Positions 54,801-64,000 of a stretch of DNA of 64,000 bases are shown here, in pieces. The notes beneath the pieces were generated by a model. It made no database searches. It saw only the letters and a list, made by a program, of their open reading frames with translations, and was not told where the DNA came from. The DNA comes from Ascarosepion bandense (lineage: Eukaryota; Mollusca; Cephalopoda; Sepiida; Sepiidae). Positions within the stretch are counted from its first letter, which is position 1. Every line of letters starts with the position of its first letter. The translations under genes and the position numbers were made by a program. The DNA lies in the NCBI GenBank assembly GCA_037127315.1, contig JBBBDQ010001456.1:62001-126000 (forward strand), in the 5' to 3' direction.

Positions 54801-56260
54801 CCGCGTATCATAAGGCTCACTACGAATCCAGTAATCTATTGTGTATCATTAACGTTCCATAGCTCCGGATCTGTCTTTTGGCTTGCAAACTCATTTACTG
54901 TTTCAAATTTGAGTATTTCCTCTTATAAAAATTCCACCTAACAGCAGTAGCAAGCAATGATAGTATGTCTGCTAAAACTGGATGATTGGTAACGGGAATG
55001 TATGTAAATGCTATATCTGAAGGAACAATACTACTGGCCGACATCGCAGGAGTGGATACTGATACGGATGCTATATTTAAAGGAATGGTATGAGTGGCTG
55101 TCGTTACACCTTTTGAGCCACGATGTTAATTTTAAAAGTTTTCCTATTTTCTCCTTCTTCTCTGCAGCTCTCTTCTTCTTCTGTGCTCCACTCAAACCAT
55201 TCGGTTTCATTTCTGCTGATAGTGTTATTTACCTTGAAATATATATCTTAAATATTTAGTACTTAGTCCAACACCAAGGTGTGAGATTATACTATATAGG
55301 CAACAAGCCCTAAATATTTTAGCATTCTGTCTCCATAATGAACATTTCCTTCCTTTAATTGTGCAAACAGTATTTATTCTTAATAAAAAAAAAAACATTC
55401 TCTACTGTGTACTGGTTTACAAAACTTCCGGACCCAGGCCTTGCTTAGTGGCATAGCTAGGGTGTTTGTCACTGATCTAGCCTCATCTATGTATAGATCT
55501 ACAAGACTACATTCAACACTTTTCTCAACTTGCACAATTAAAAAGCTTATCCATTCATATATTCACAAATCATCAATACCTGATAATTAGTATTGTATCA
55601 TAAGTTCATAATTTTAAATAACTACTACCTGCTTACCATACATGTGTTCAGTGTTGTGACAGAATCTCAGGTTCAATAACTAATAATTTATGCATAGCCC
55701 TATACATGGGTATTTACAATGTATAAATATAATCAATAATTATGCCATTGGATTAAGAAATAATGTTATTTAACAGAAAATAACATTTTAAACAAGCACA
55801 AATACAAAGTCAGTTTTATAAAAAAATATATTTGAAGAGAAATATGAATTACTTTCTTTGTTCTTGTTGTTGTCAAATGAACATCGAATGAGAAAATTAT
55901 TTGTTTTAAGACTGCTGAATTACAGTTTTTGCTTTGAAATAAACATCAACACTTAGGACAATAAATATCATCAAGGCTAGAGTTTTATAACAATAAGAAT
56001 AATTTATTTTCAAAAGTAAAAACATAAATACATCACAAACATTCAAAACAATATTGTCTATGAGAAATTTAAGAATTAAATCAAACCAGAAAAAAAGATA
56101 ATATTTTCTCCAATAGTCTTGGCCACAAAAATTAAAAACTAGAAATGAGAGTTTTAATGACGAGTCTGTGCGAAGAAGTAAAACCGAAAAGTTCAAGGTG
56201 GAAATTAATGATGTTATTATAATCTGTAACACGATGTTCAGTACATTTTGATCTGGACAC
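54800..56260. other. no gene recognised
   Basis: A near-repeat around 55000-55100 (TGGATACTGATACGGATGCTA versus the nearby GTAAATGCTATATCTGAAGGA phrase) suggests a small tandem duplication. 56145-56215 shares AAAACCGAAAAGTTCAAGGTGG-type sequence with 56957-56980, so hAT-related sequence may start here. Confidence 0.4.
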
Positions 56261-56261
56261 A

Positions 56262-56590
56262 AGGCCCAGTCGATATAGACGTTGGTTAGTTCCTGTGACT
56301 TGACCCAAAGAGTTGTGAGTTCAATACCAGGCTACAGCAGTGGTGAACAAGTAACTTACAGGGTTAGAGGGAGATAACTAATGAATATAAGAAGAGGCAC
56401 TACTACGCAAGAAATGAAGATCATATACCCCAGTCATTGTAATAAAGGGTTCGGTTCGAAATTCCTAGCACCTGAAGAAGGCCGGAGCGTACAATGGCCG
56501 AACCGTCGTACAAATGGCAACAAAGATGAGAACAATAGTCCGAATAATGTAAATACTGTAAATACTACCTCATCTCAGAAATATAGATAA
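56262..56590 (+). mobile_element. tRNA-derived SINE candidate with conserved tail
   Basis: B-box-like AGTTCAATACC at 56318-56328 lies in a tRNA-like head; the A box is degenerate. The tail from 56468 (CACCTGAAGAAGGCC, GGCCGAACCG, AACAAAGATGAGAACAATAG, CCGAATAATGTAAAT) matches 40025-40110. Head, body and tail in this order fit a tRNA-derived SINE. The frame 56381-56590 is a by-product. Confidence 0.55.
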
Positions 56591-56599
56591 ATACATTCT

Positions 56600-57480
56600 G
56601 TATGGAGGTTTCGATAAATTAAAAGATGTTCTGGATTTCCTATCATTTGACAATGAACAGCAAGTGAATACAAAGCGATAGACAAAATAATTGCGCAAAA
56701 AACAGAAAACATAGGAACAATCTTTGTCACAAAACAAATAAGGTCTTACAACCAAAGGATGTGAAAATTCTTGTTGCCACGAATCTTCTTGAGTCTATGA
56801 AAATCTATCTTCAGTAGAGACAAATTTAGAGAATGTGAATTCAAAATCAGGAGTGTGTGTCCGGATATAGATTACAGTGATAGTAAAAACGGAACGAAAA
56901 TGAAGTGTGCGTCCTATCAGATATGATGGATCAGCAGAAAAGTTACTTGTCAGTAAAACCGAAAAGTTCAAGGTGGAAAATTTCCTCCCTACTGAACACT
57001 CTAATATTTGAACCGACAAAACATGCTGAGGCTTATTCACTGATTGAAAATCTGTTTTCTTTCTTCATTGAATTGAAAACCATTGCTTCTGATGCACTAA
57101 AGAAAAAATGTGAGTATCTGGATAATATGTATCGTAATGACCTGCATTATGATGACCTTTTAAATAGATGTGAGCATCGTAATCATTACATGGCTCTTGA
57201 TACAAATTGTGAGACTTTTCCTGCACTGTACAGAAAAATAATTTCGGACAATTTGAAATCTGTATTCCCGAACGTTGAAATTGCTCTCAGGGTGTTCGTG
57301 TTCATGATGGTGACCAACTGTACAGGAGAATGTTCTTTTTCCAGGCTTAAATTTGTAATAAAAATCTACTTCGTAACATAATGGAGCAGTTTCGTTTGAA
57401 CTGGCTTTCACTCATGCGCATAGAAAATGACATCCTATTCCTGAAGAGCATTGACTTGAAGCCATAATAAAGCAAACTCC
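56600..57480 (+). pseudogene. hAT transposase (ZMYM1-like) C-terminal relic
   Basis: Pieces near 56740-56820 read LVATNLLESMKIYLQ, and 56905-57381 is open for 158 codons: SSLLNTLIFEPTKHAEAYSL, FPALYRKIISDNLKSVFPNV and TNCTGECSFSRLKFVIK. The last is the hAT dimerisation region (normally an A/S-x-E-R-SFS-x-LK block). After a frameshift near 57355 another frame reads LRNIMEQFRLNWLSLMRIEN and DI, the closing helix. RNase-H-fold catalytic parts upstream are mostly lost. Dead copy. Confidence 0.75.
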
Positions 57481-57734
57481 CAAAAAGAAATGCAGCAAAT
57501 GCTTGTTATAATAAAAAGTTTGTAGTAATTTCATACTGTGCCATCTAATCTGTGTGGTTTACTGAGTATTATTATGTTTTTCAGGCCTTGAATATTGTTC
57601 AGATGTTTATCATGTTAATCAGTTGCTGCTGCACAGCATGTTTATAATGTTTGAACACCAGTTTTGTTGAAATGCCAATAAAATATATCTAATTTTTATC
57701 ATTATCGACCATTTACATGTTATCCCTGTGAATG

Positions 57735-57792
57735 ACTGCGGTAGGAGCTCCAGCACATAATGGGGCCTCATAATGCTGTTAAGACGGCCCTG
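57735..57792 (+). repeat. hAT 3' terminal inverted repeat
   Basis: The reverse complement begins CAGGGCCGTCTTAACAGCAT and continues ATGAGGCCCC. CAGGG-type ends are typical of hAT elements. It lies about 310 bp after the transposase relic on the expected side. The flanking GATACTTT would be one copy of an 8-bp target duplication; the 5' partner was not found. Confidence 0.6.
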
Positions 57793-57799
57793 GATACTT

Positions 57800-59120
57800 T
57801 CTCGATTATCCGGACTTCGATTTTCTGAACGTGAAAAATTGAATTTTTTTTAATAATACGAACTAAATCAATTTTAATACGTCATTTCACCCAAGCGTTA
57901 TGAGAATTTAGAAAGACCATACTAATCGTTCAAAAATATTTTTAAACACCGAAGCAATGGTTATATTTGACCAATTTGGTTAGGATTTCAGTCGAAAACT
58001 ACCCTTAAGAAAACATCTATTTTAACACATTTTCGGCAACTAGTGATAGAATGAGCCAGAAGGAAACACAAAAATTGACGCGTTTTTTTCATGAAGACAA
58101 AAGGGATATAAATAAAAAAAAATTGAAAATGTTACTTGATATAAATGCTAAATTTCTTTCTGAAATTAACTTTTTTCTACATTTTTTTTTAAATATAGGC
58201 ATTCAATTATCTGGAATTTTGAATTATCCGAACGTATTTTTCAACCCTCTGTTTCAAAGTATCGGAATAACTTATGAAATAATGCTAAAAAAAAAACAGC
58301 AACAAAACATTTGTATTGTTATACACGTACTAAAAATTCAATTACCAACGTTGTGGTTCCTTAGTTACCTAAAAACAATTATGTATGCGAGACAATAAGC
58401 AGTCGATTTCTTTGTTGGCCTTCTCTTTCACTAACCAGCAGCGGGAACCTGTGGAATAGAAAATAACTAAATTCTACAGAAAATGATTGTAGTCATTAAG
58501 TATACAGTTTTTTTACTAGCTGTATATAAAAAACAATGTGTTGTACCTTGAAATATTGAAAATTCATTTTACAGCGATAAAATTATATTTCCTGAAAATA
58601 AAGAATTCACAAGTCTACAATATAGGTACCTCCACTAAATCGAGAAAAACTGCATAGTTACTTTTAAACCGAATTTTTAAGAATGAAGAAGTTTTCTTGA
58701 AATGTTTATTTTAGTTTTAATTGAAAGCTAAATGATTAAATTTACTATTTCCAGTAAGCAAAATACTCCCTGGTTTATTTCAAACAGAAATTATACTGAT
58801 TGGAATGTAAAGAAATCTTTTTTAAATTTTTAAATTTTGCCGCCATTTTTGAGCGATCGACACATTTGTAAACAAAAATTAATTCTTGGTTTTAAAAATC
58901 ATACAAAAATAAAATATACATCTGTGAGATATTATTGTTAGAAAAATTAGCAAATTTAAGGTTAAATTAATCTGATTTACACAAGTATTACTTATTTATA
59001 GCATGACATTTAGAATAAAACTATTTCTTAATCACAGATTTGAACTTTTTGACCTGTTCGCGTCGTAAATCAAGAACTTGTTGACAGGTTTACAAAAATT
59101 CACAGCGACGTGTGAAACCC
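57800..59120. repeat. unassigned, includes repeat-B-like inverted end
   Basis: 58051-58398 is an AT-rich frame without motif. TATAGGTACCTCCACTAAAT at 58621 resembles the reverse complement of the 21.3 kb repeat end, and 58860-59030 shares words with 19980-20110. So a diverged inverted copy of that noncoding family is likely. Confidence 0.35.
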
Positions 59121-59127
59121 TGGTTTT

Positions 59128-59725
59128 TCTCAAATAGAAAAAAGAATGTGCTTAACGAAAAAGTCGAAACCAGATTTCGCAAATAGGTGTTAAATTAATT
59201 TTTGACCAATGGGAGCGACTTGCAAGACTTGAGGACTTTGCGAGTCAGTGCGAAAATCTGAATACTATAAAAGGCTCCGGTTAGCATCAATCACAGTCAA
59301 TCAGAGATGGAAGCAACAAAGACGACAACCTAAAATGTAACGAGAGGAGCTTCAAGCTGACCTGAGCATTCATCCTCTTTCTCTTTCCTTCTTCTGTGCT
59401 GATTTCTTTTACTTCTTCTTCTCCATCTCAAGACATTCCTACCAAACCAACGCATACATACGTACGTACGCATATACTCTTCCAACAATTACTACTATGA
59501 ACATTTTCTACAAATCTTTATACCCATAACTTTATCAATAAACACGAACTCTACCCTTAACTTCTTAAGTTTCTAATTGCAAATTAGCTCCTACAACTTA
59601 TGCTATTCTTTCCTTTTAATAAATTTTTATTTTAACACAAAATGTATATTTTTATTCTTACACTATTCCACACAATTCCACACATTCCAACCTACCGACA
59701 ACCAACCTTCTGATGAAAACCTTCT
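59128..59725 (+). mobile_element. LTR, sense copy of an inverted pair
   Basis: Matches the reverse complement of 61122-61672. It has CCAAT at 59209, TATAAAAGG at 59266-59274, a pyrimidine-rich stretch at 59380-59430 and AATAAA at 59537-59542: U3, R and U5 in order. A CATACGTACGTACGCATAT run is shared by both copies. No coding region follows within 1.3 kb. Confidence 0.7.
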
Positions 59726-59834
59726 GATAATTCTGATGATGATAATTCTACATAAATCTTGTAAGCTGTAGGGAGTTCGGTTATGTATGACACAAGGCCG
59801 AATCAAAGTAAAATTAACACCCGCCCGACGGCTA

Positions 59835-59925
59835 CAGTGGTAACTCCCGACATACAAAGAACACGCACCCCACTTCTTCAGTGGTGACTCCCGACATACA
59901 AGTAACAGGCACACACGGCTTCAAA
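59835..59925 (+). repeat. duplicated primer-binding-site-like unit, 44-bp period
   Basis: CAGTGGTAACTCCCGACATA at 59835 and CAGTGGTGACTCCCGACATA at 59879 each precede CAA..AACA-type sequence. TGGTGACTCCCGAC resembles the tRNA-Trp-type primer binding site (TGGTGACCCCGAC) with one extra base. It lies about 110 bp downstream of the sense LTR. Confidence 0.5.
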
Positions 59926-59939
59926 GTAAGTGTAACTTA

Positions 59940-61060
59940 AAGAAATAAAAAGAAAAATATATGGCTATAATACATGAACATTCTTATGAAAATAAATGGA
60001 AAAAACAACTGAAATATTCAAGATGTAATCCTGAAAAGGACAAGACCCAAGTAAAATAAATTATAACAATTTAAACATTTGACATATATGTACATTTATC
60101 TTCCATTAGAAACTTCTTATTAAAATAGAGTAAACTGGAGGTTAATACAAGAAACAGTTGAAATTGGAAATTTTTCATCACGAAATACACTCGAATATGA
60201 ACAATGTATTTTAAAACTCATATACGCATTTATACAGACTACCATCAATTCAAGGTGAAATAAGTGAAATCGAAATGTTTAGAATACTGACCTCTTTAAA
60301 AAGGGTTTTTTTTTTTAATTCAAATTTAGAATTATGCTTTTTTTTCATCTCACCTAGTTTGGTCATAACAATTTCAACTATCTCGTCACTCAGAATATAA
60401 CGTCACTATTACATGTGTCTGTTTTTGTGCGCGTGTGCGCACGTGCAGTATTACTTGTCACCACTAACTAGGGTAAGTAGGCACTCTCATGCGAAGGCAA
60501 GTGTGCAGGTGACCACCCACGCAATTCGTGAAGAGAACATTGTTGTGTACCCCTGTGTCAGATAAAAAGAAGGCGATGTGAGAAATACAGGTAACAGTTT
60601 GAGGGTCAGAGGGAAGGAGTAAGCAGAGGACATAATATAGACTAAAAAATGAAAATAATTATTATAAAGAAAGAAAAGTCGGTAGATTTTACATAAATAA
60701 CACACGCCTAACTCCCAACCAAATTTATTAAAAGGGATAAATATATATATATATATATAGAAAGAAAGATGATCTGAAGTCATTGTCTCTTTAAATAACA
60801 ATGATATACATACATAGGTGAGACTACGCGCATGGAGGTCAGCTTAAAGTTTATTTAAGTAAAACTTTACTTTATTTAAGTAAAACTTATAGAATCAAAC
60901 ACTCGCCTCTGTCAATTTATTGATTGCCAGTTAAATCAGCGTTGTTTTTTATATTATTAACTAAGGGAAAAGTTTCACGGCCCATGTAATAAATTATTTG
61001 AATGAAGCATAACAAGATTGCTTCAGTCAGTCTGTGTAGAAATCCTTCTACTTGTATTTT
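59940..61060. other. no gene recognised; spacer between inverted LTRs
   Basis: AT-rich with a (TA)n run at 60740-60759. The minus frame 60801-60487 shows no motif. Internal sequence of the LTR element is not recognisable. Confidence 0.45.
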
Positions 61061-61121
61061 TGGTAAAAACCGTAAAAAGTCGGAGTGTTGGTATTTTATT
61101 GTAGCCGTAGTGAGCTGGTTA

Positions 61122-61672
61122 ATGATTTTCATCAGAATGTTGGTTGTCGGCAGGTTGGAATGTGTGGAATTGTGTAAGAATAAGAATATATATTTTTCAT
61201 GGTAAAATAGAAATTTATTAAAAGAAATGAATAACAAGAATTTGTAGAGATAAATGTTCATTTAGAAAGTTAGGGGTATCAAGAGTTGTAGAAAATGTTC
61301 ATAGTAGTAATTGTTGAAAGAGTATATGCGTACGTACGTATGTATTCAGGTATTCAGTAGGAATGTCTTTGGATAGAGAAGAAGAAGTAGAATGAGAAAG
61401 AAGGAGAAAGATAACAAAGTGCGACCTGAACTTATCTCCGGGTCGATTTGAAGTTGAAGTTACATTTTAAGTTTTGTCTTTCTCGCTGCTTCTATCTGAC
61501 TAATTGGCGCTGATCTGAGACTTTTACTGTCATTAGATTTTCGCACTGGGTCGCTAAGTCTTCAAGTTTTGCAAGTCACTCCCATTGCTCGAAAATTAAT
61601 TTAATACCTACTTGCGAAATCTGGTTTCGACTTTTTCTGTAAGCACATGGTCTTTTCTATTTGAAAAAACAA
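61122..61672 (-). mobile_element. LTR, antisense copy of an inverted pair
   Basis: Reverse complement of 59128-59725 with more substitutions. The TATA position is altered (minus strand AGTAAAAGTC near 61527-61518) and the shared CATACGTACGTACGCATAT-type run is at 61324-61343. Because the two copies are inverted, they are not the LTRs of one intact element. Confidence 0.65.
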
Positions 61673-61679
61673 TGCGTGT

Positions 61680-62300
61680 GGACGTGAATGGGGCCTTGTA
61701 TATCAACAACTAGAGTGACGTGGGTGTTGGTGGTATTTGTAAGTCTCTTTCTTGAGGCAGAATTTTATGATATTTATACCTTTTTTTTCGAAGCAATCGG
61801 CTCTAGAAAGGAACTATATGATTTTATTTATTTCTAATTGGTCCTAAAATACTAAGTAACATGTCTATGCTCGCTCGACATTTAACGGTATCTAAATTAT
61901 GATGTCTAATAAAATAAAACTTTCTGATTTGTATTCTATGGTTTTATACTTTATGGTTTTATTGGTATGTTGTCCGTAGACCCATTATTGCACGTTATTG
62001 GTTTATAAATATTACTTCAGCGTGGTTTATTGTTTATGTAGCTATTGTATTAGATATTTTGGTAGACGAGTAATTGACTATTCATATTCAATCCCTACCT
62101 CATGGTTATTCAGCTCAACGTTTATTTACTTGAAATATCTCCTTATCAAAATTCTTTGGGCATTGCAAATATTTCAGTTCATGACGTAAAAAGAGAAAAC
62201 GCCAGACAGAAGATTGATAACAATTATTTTTACACACGTTCGCGATCAAAAAAAGTCACTTATGTTATTGTTTCGTATTTATGTGTTCAGTGTTAAAGTA
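61680..62300. other. no gene recognised
   Basis: AT-rich. Frames 61998-62189 and 62102-62296 show no motif. Confidence 0.45.
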
Positions 62301-62304
62301 TTTT

Positions 62305-62515
62305 GTTGATCATTTCAAATCAAGCAAGGTGATGAAAATGCAAGAGATTACTGGAGAAAGGAAAGAAACTGCATTCAAGGAAACAGAAAAAATTTAATTT
62401 AAAATTTTTAATGATTGTTGTTAACAAGAATGCAAGAAGCCGGGGGAGAATTCCACAAGTGATAAGTATAAGAAAAGAAACTATTACGATAGGATTAGGG
62501 TTACATCTGTTATAA
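62305..62515 (-). mobile_element. LINE tail relic, antisense, very old
   Basis: GATCATTTCAAATCAAGCAA begins a decayed LINE tail as at 47.5 and 54.6 kb. AAGAATGCAAGAAGCCGGGG and GAATTCCACAAGTG match the antisense ORF2 end (cf. 47778-47815). Confidence 0.5.
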
Positions 62516-62857
62516 CAACATCAATAATGATGATGATGATTCTTAGGACTTCCGGTCCCACTAGAAAATGCTGAAATCAAGACAGATTCAGCGAGGCAAT
62601 ATAAATAAATGAGTTGTTAATTTACAACGTGTCGTGTCGTCTTCGTGTTGCTTCGACTTTTCAGCAGCCAGTCGCATATAATAGATTTTTTATAGTACAC
62701 CCTAAGCCCAGTAAAACTTAGTGTCAGAGAAGAAGAATTTCTAAAAGATAATTACTTTCTAGAAGAAAGGGGCTCAATTTGAAAAACAAAAAACTATAAT
62801 GTTAACCCGTCTTCTCCCCCAAAGCTAGGGATAAATGAAAAAACAAAAACCTCATAC

Positions 62858-63190
62858 ATGGAAAAATTTGAGCCATTTCTATCCCAGGGTTCTGTGTATA
62901 TCAACAATCCTGAAGAGGCAAAACCTATAATAATCTGGCGGGGTACCGGTGCGTCTCAAACATTAATATTAAAAGACGTCCTACCATTATCAGAATCTTC
63001 CTTCACCGGTGATTTTGTGTTGTTACAAGGAGTAGGGATGACTGCACAAAAAGCTCCCCTACACAAAATTCATATAAAATCGGAATTAATAAATGGCCCA
63101 GTTATCGTGGGCGTACGACCAAATCTACCGATTAAAAGAGTGTCTCTGCTGCTAGGAAATGATTTAGCGGGGGAGGGGGGGGAGTAATAG
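62858..63190 (+). pseudogene. LTR-element aspartic protease region
   Basis: Open 62858-63187. FEPFLSQGSVYINNPEEAK, then IIIWRGTGASQTLILKDVL: the protease active site is normally DTGAS, and here aspartate is glycine, so the enzyme would be dead. VGVRPNLPIKRVSLLLGNDL completes the fold (the ILGxD-like strand). A G-run at 63169-63181 shifts the frame into a stop. Downstream, 63195-63460 reads DPVVSDQIVV, ECAVTRAAKRK and a charged linker. The protease processes the element polyprotein. Confidence 0.8.
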
Positions 63191-63237
63191 CTGATCCCGT
63201 TGTTAGTGACCAAATAGTAGTAAGCCATAAATCAGTT

Positions 63238-63460
63238 GTGGAAGAAAACCCAAACATATACCCTGAATGTGCGGTTACCAGAGCAGCAAAAAGAAAGCAA
63301 CTCTTAGTAAATGAAAACTTAGAGACACCAGATGAGGAATTACAATTAAGCGAAACCTTTATATCCCACCTTTTAGAACAACAAAAAAGTATGGATAAAA
63401 AAATAAAATCAACTCTTCCAAAAGAAAATAAACAGACGAAAAAACTGACGAATTAAACAG
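63238..63460 (+). pseudogene. linker between protease and integrase
   Basis: Open 63238-63456: ENPNIYPECAVTRAAKRKQ, then ETPDEELQLSETFISHLLEQ and lysine-rich sequence. No catalytic motif. It joins the protease of this element to the integrase zinc domain at 63.6 kb; one frame change near 63455 separates it from NRDQILIEQRKDPEICLL, the usual lead-in to that domain. Confidence 0.6.
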
Positions 63461-63464
63461 AGAC

Positions 63465-64000
63465 CAAATTTTGATAGAACAAAGAAAAGACCCAGAAATT
63501 TGTCTTCTGAAAAACAGCGTTCTACCTAAAGAAGAAGCAAAGAAAGTTAGGGAGTGACTTTATATGAATGATGGCATTTTAATGAGAAAATGGCGCCCAC
63601 TGGATGCTAAAGTAGATGAAGAATGGAAGATAAAAAATCAAATAGTAGTCCCGAAAGTTTATAGACAAGAAATACTAAAAATAGCGCATGATACCCCCAT
63701 GTCAGGTCATTTAGGAATAAAACCTATAAGAAAATTTTCAACCACTTTTTCTGGCCGAAACTTAAGCATGATGTTGTAAACTTTTCTAAATGTCACACAT
63801 GCCAGATTGTCGGAAAACCTAATCAAAGGATTTCGCTCGCACCCCTCAAACCTATTCCAGCATTTTAAGGACCTTTTAGTAAAGTACTAGTGGATTGTGT
63901 TGGTCCACTTCCTAAAACGGAAATAGGAAATCAATATTTGCTAACAATTATGTGTACGTCGACTCGTTTTTCAGAAGCTGTCCCTCTAAGAAATATGAAG
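63465..64000 (+). pseudogene. integrase zinc domain and start of DDE core, directly after protease
   Basis: 63465 on: NRDQILIEQRKDPEICLL, a stop at 63555, then 63564-63779 MNDGILMRKWRPLDAK and VYRQEILKIAHDTPMSGHLG with the two zinc histidines. After a frame change near 63740, the other frame reads FSKCHTCQIVGKPNQ (zinc cysteines) and VLVDCVGPLPKTEIGNQYLL, with the first catalytic aspartate, and runs off the window at SEAVPLRNMK. No RT or RNase H lies between protease and integrase. This order (PR-IN) is that of Gmr1-type Ty3 elements, in which RT comes after IN; the RT would lie beyond 64000. Frameshifts make this copy a pseudogene. Confidence 0.8.

Noticed and set aside
56381..56590. 69-codon open frame as a gene
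   Set aside because: It lies across a SINE-like body and tail whose words recur at 40.0 kb, so the frame is a by-product.

Overview
This is animal nuclear DNA: AT-rich, intron-scale spacing, dense in microsatellites and almost wholly made of decayed transposable elements. I find no convincing host protein-coding gene in 64 kb. The mix is RTE-type LINEs with a GAA-repeat tail, an EN/RT LINE whose 3' end ends in a poly(A) tract, Penelope-like sequence, a hammerhead ribozyme, Ty3-type LTR elements (one with a PR-IN order), mariner/Tc1, hAT and a TTAA-flanked MITE, plus long (TA)n tracts. This suggests a mollusc, most likely a coleoid cephalopod of octopus type. The species assignment is an inference from element families only.

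Layout. 0-5.5 kb holds a mariner relic, a noncoding repeat (repeat B), an RTE scrap and a broken Ty3 pol (RT, RNase H, integrase) split by a reversed LINE tail. 5.5-11.6 kb holds two reversed RTE fragments and microsatellites. 11.7-16.7 kb repeats the 0-5.5 kb order (mariner, repeat B, reversed LINE tail joined to Ty3 integrase) and looks like an old duplication. 16.7-22.5 kb is mostly unassigned, with a small TTAA-flanked MITE and a hairpin. 22.6-27.6 kb is a reversed Ty3 element with short LTRs, invaded by other LTR-type sequence, with a tRNA-like gene beside one LTR. 27.9-29.4 kb holds TA microsatellites and a hammerhead ribozyme with an intact core.

29.4-38.7 kb holds a reversed Tc1/mariner gene, an RTE 3' end, a long reversed LINE relic and a Penelope-like RT relic. 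40.8-43.6 kb is the best-preserved element, a LINE ORF2 with two frameshifts; its near twin lies reversed at 47.5-48.6 kb. 48.9-58 kb holds further LINE and RTE relics, a tRNA-type SINE and a hAT relic with its 3' terminus. 59.1-61.7 kb holds two LTRs of one family in inverted orientation. From 62.8 kb to the end is an LTR element in which protease is followed directly by integrase.

Nothing here behaves as an operon or pathway; the relations are nesting, duplication and inversion of selfish elements. All homology calls come from reading translated motifs by eye, without database searches.
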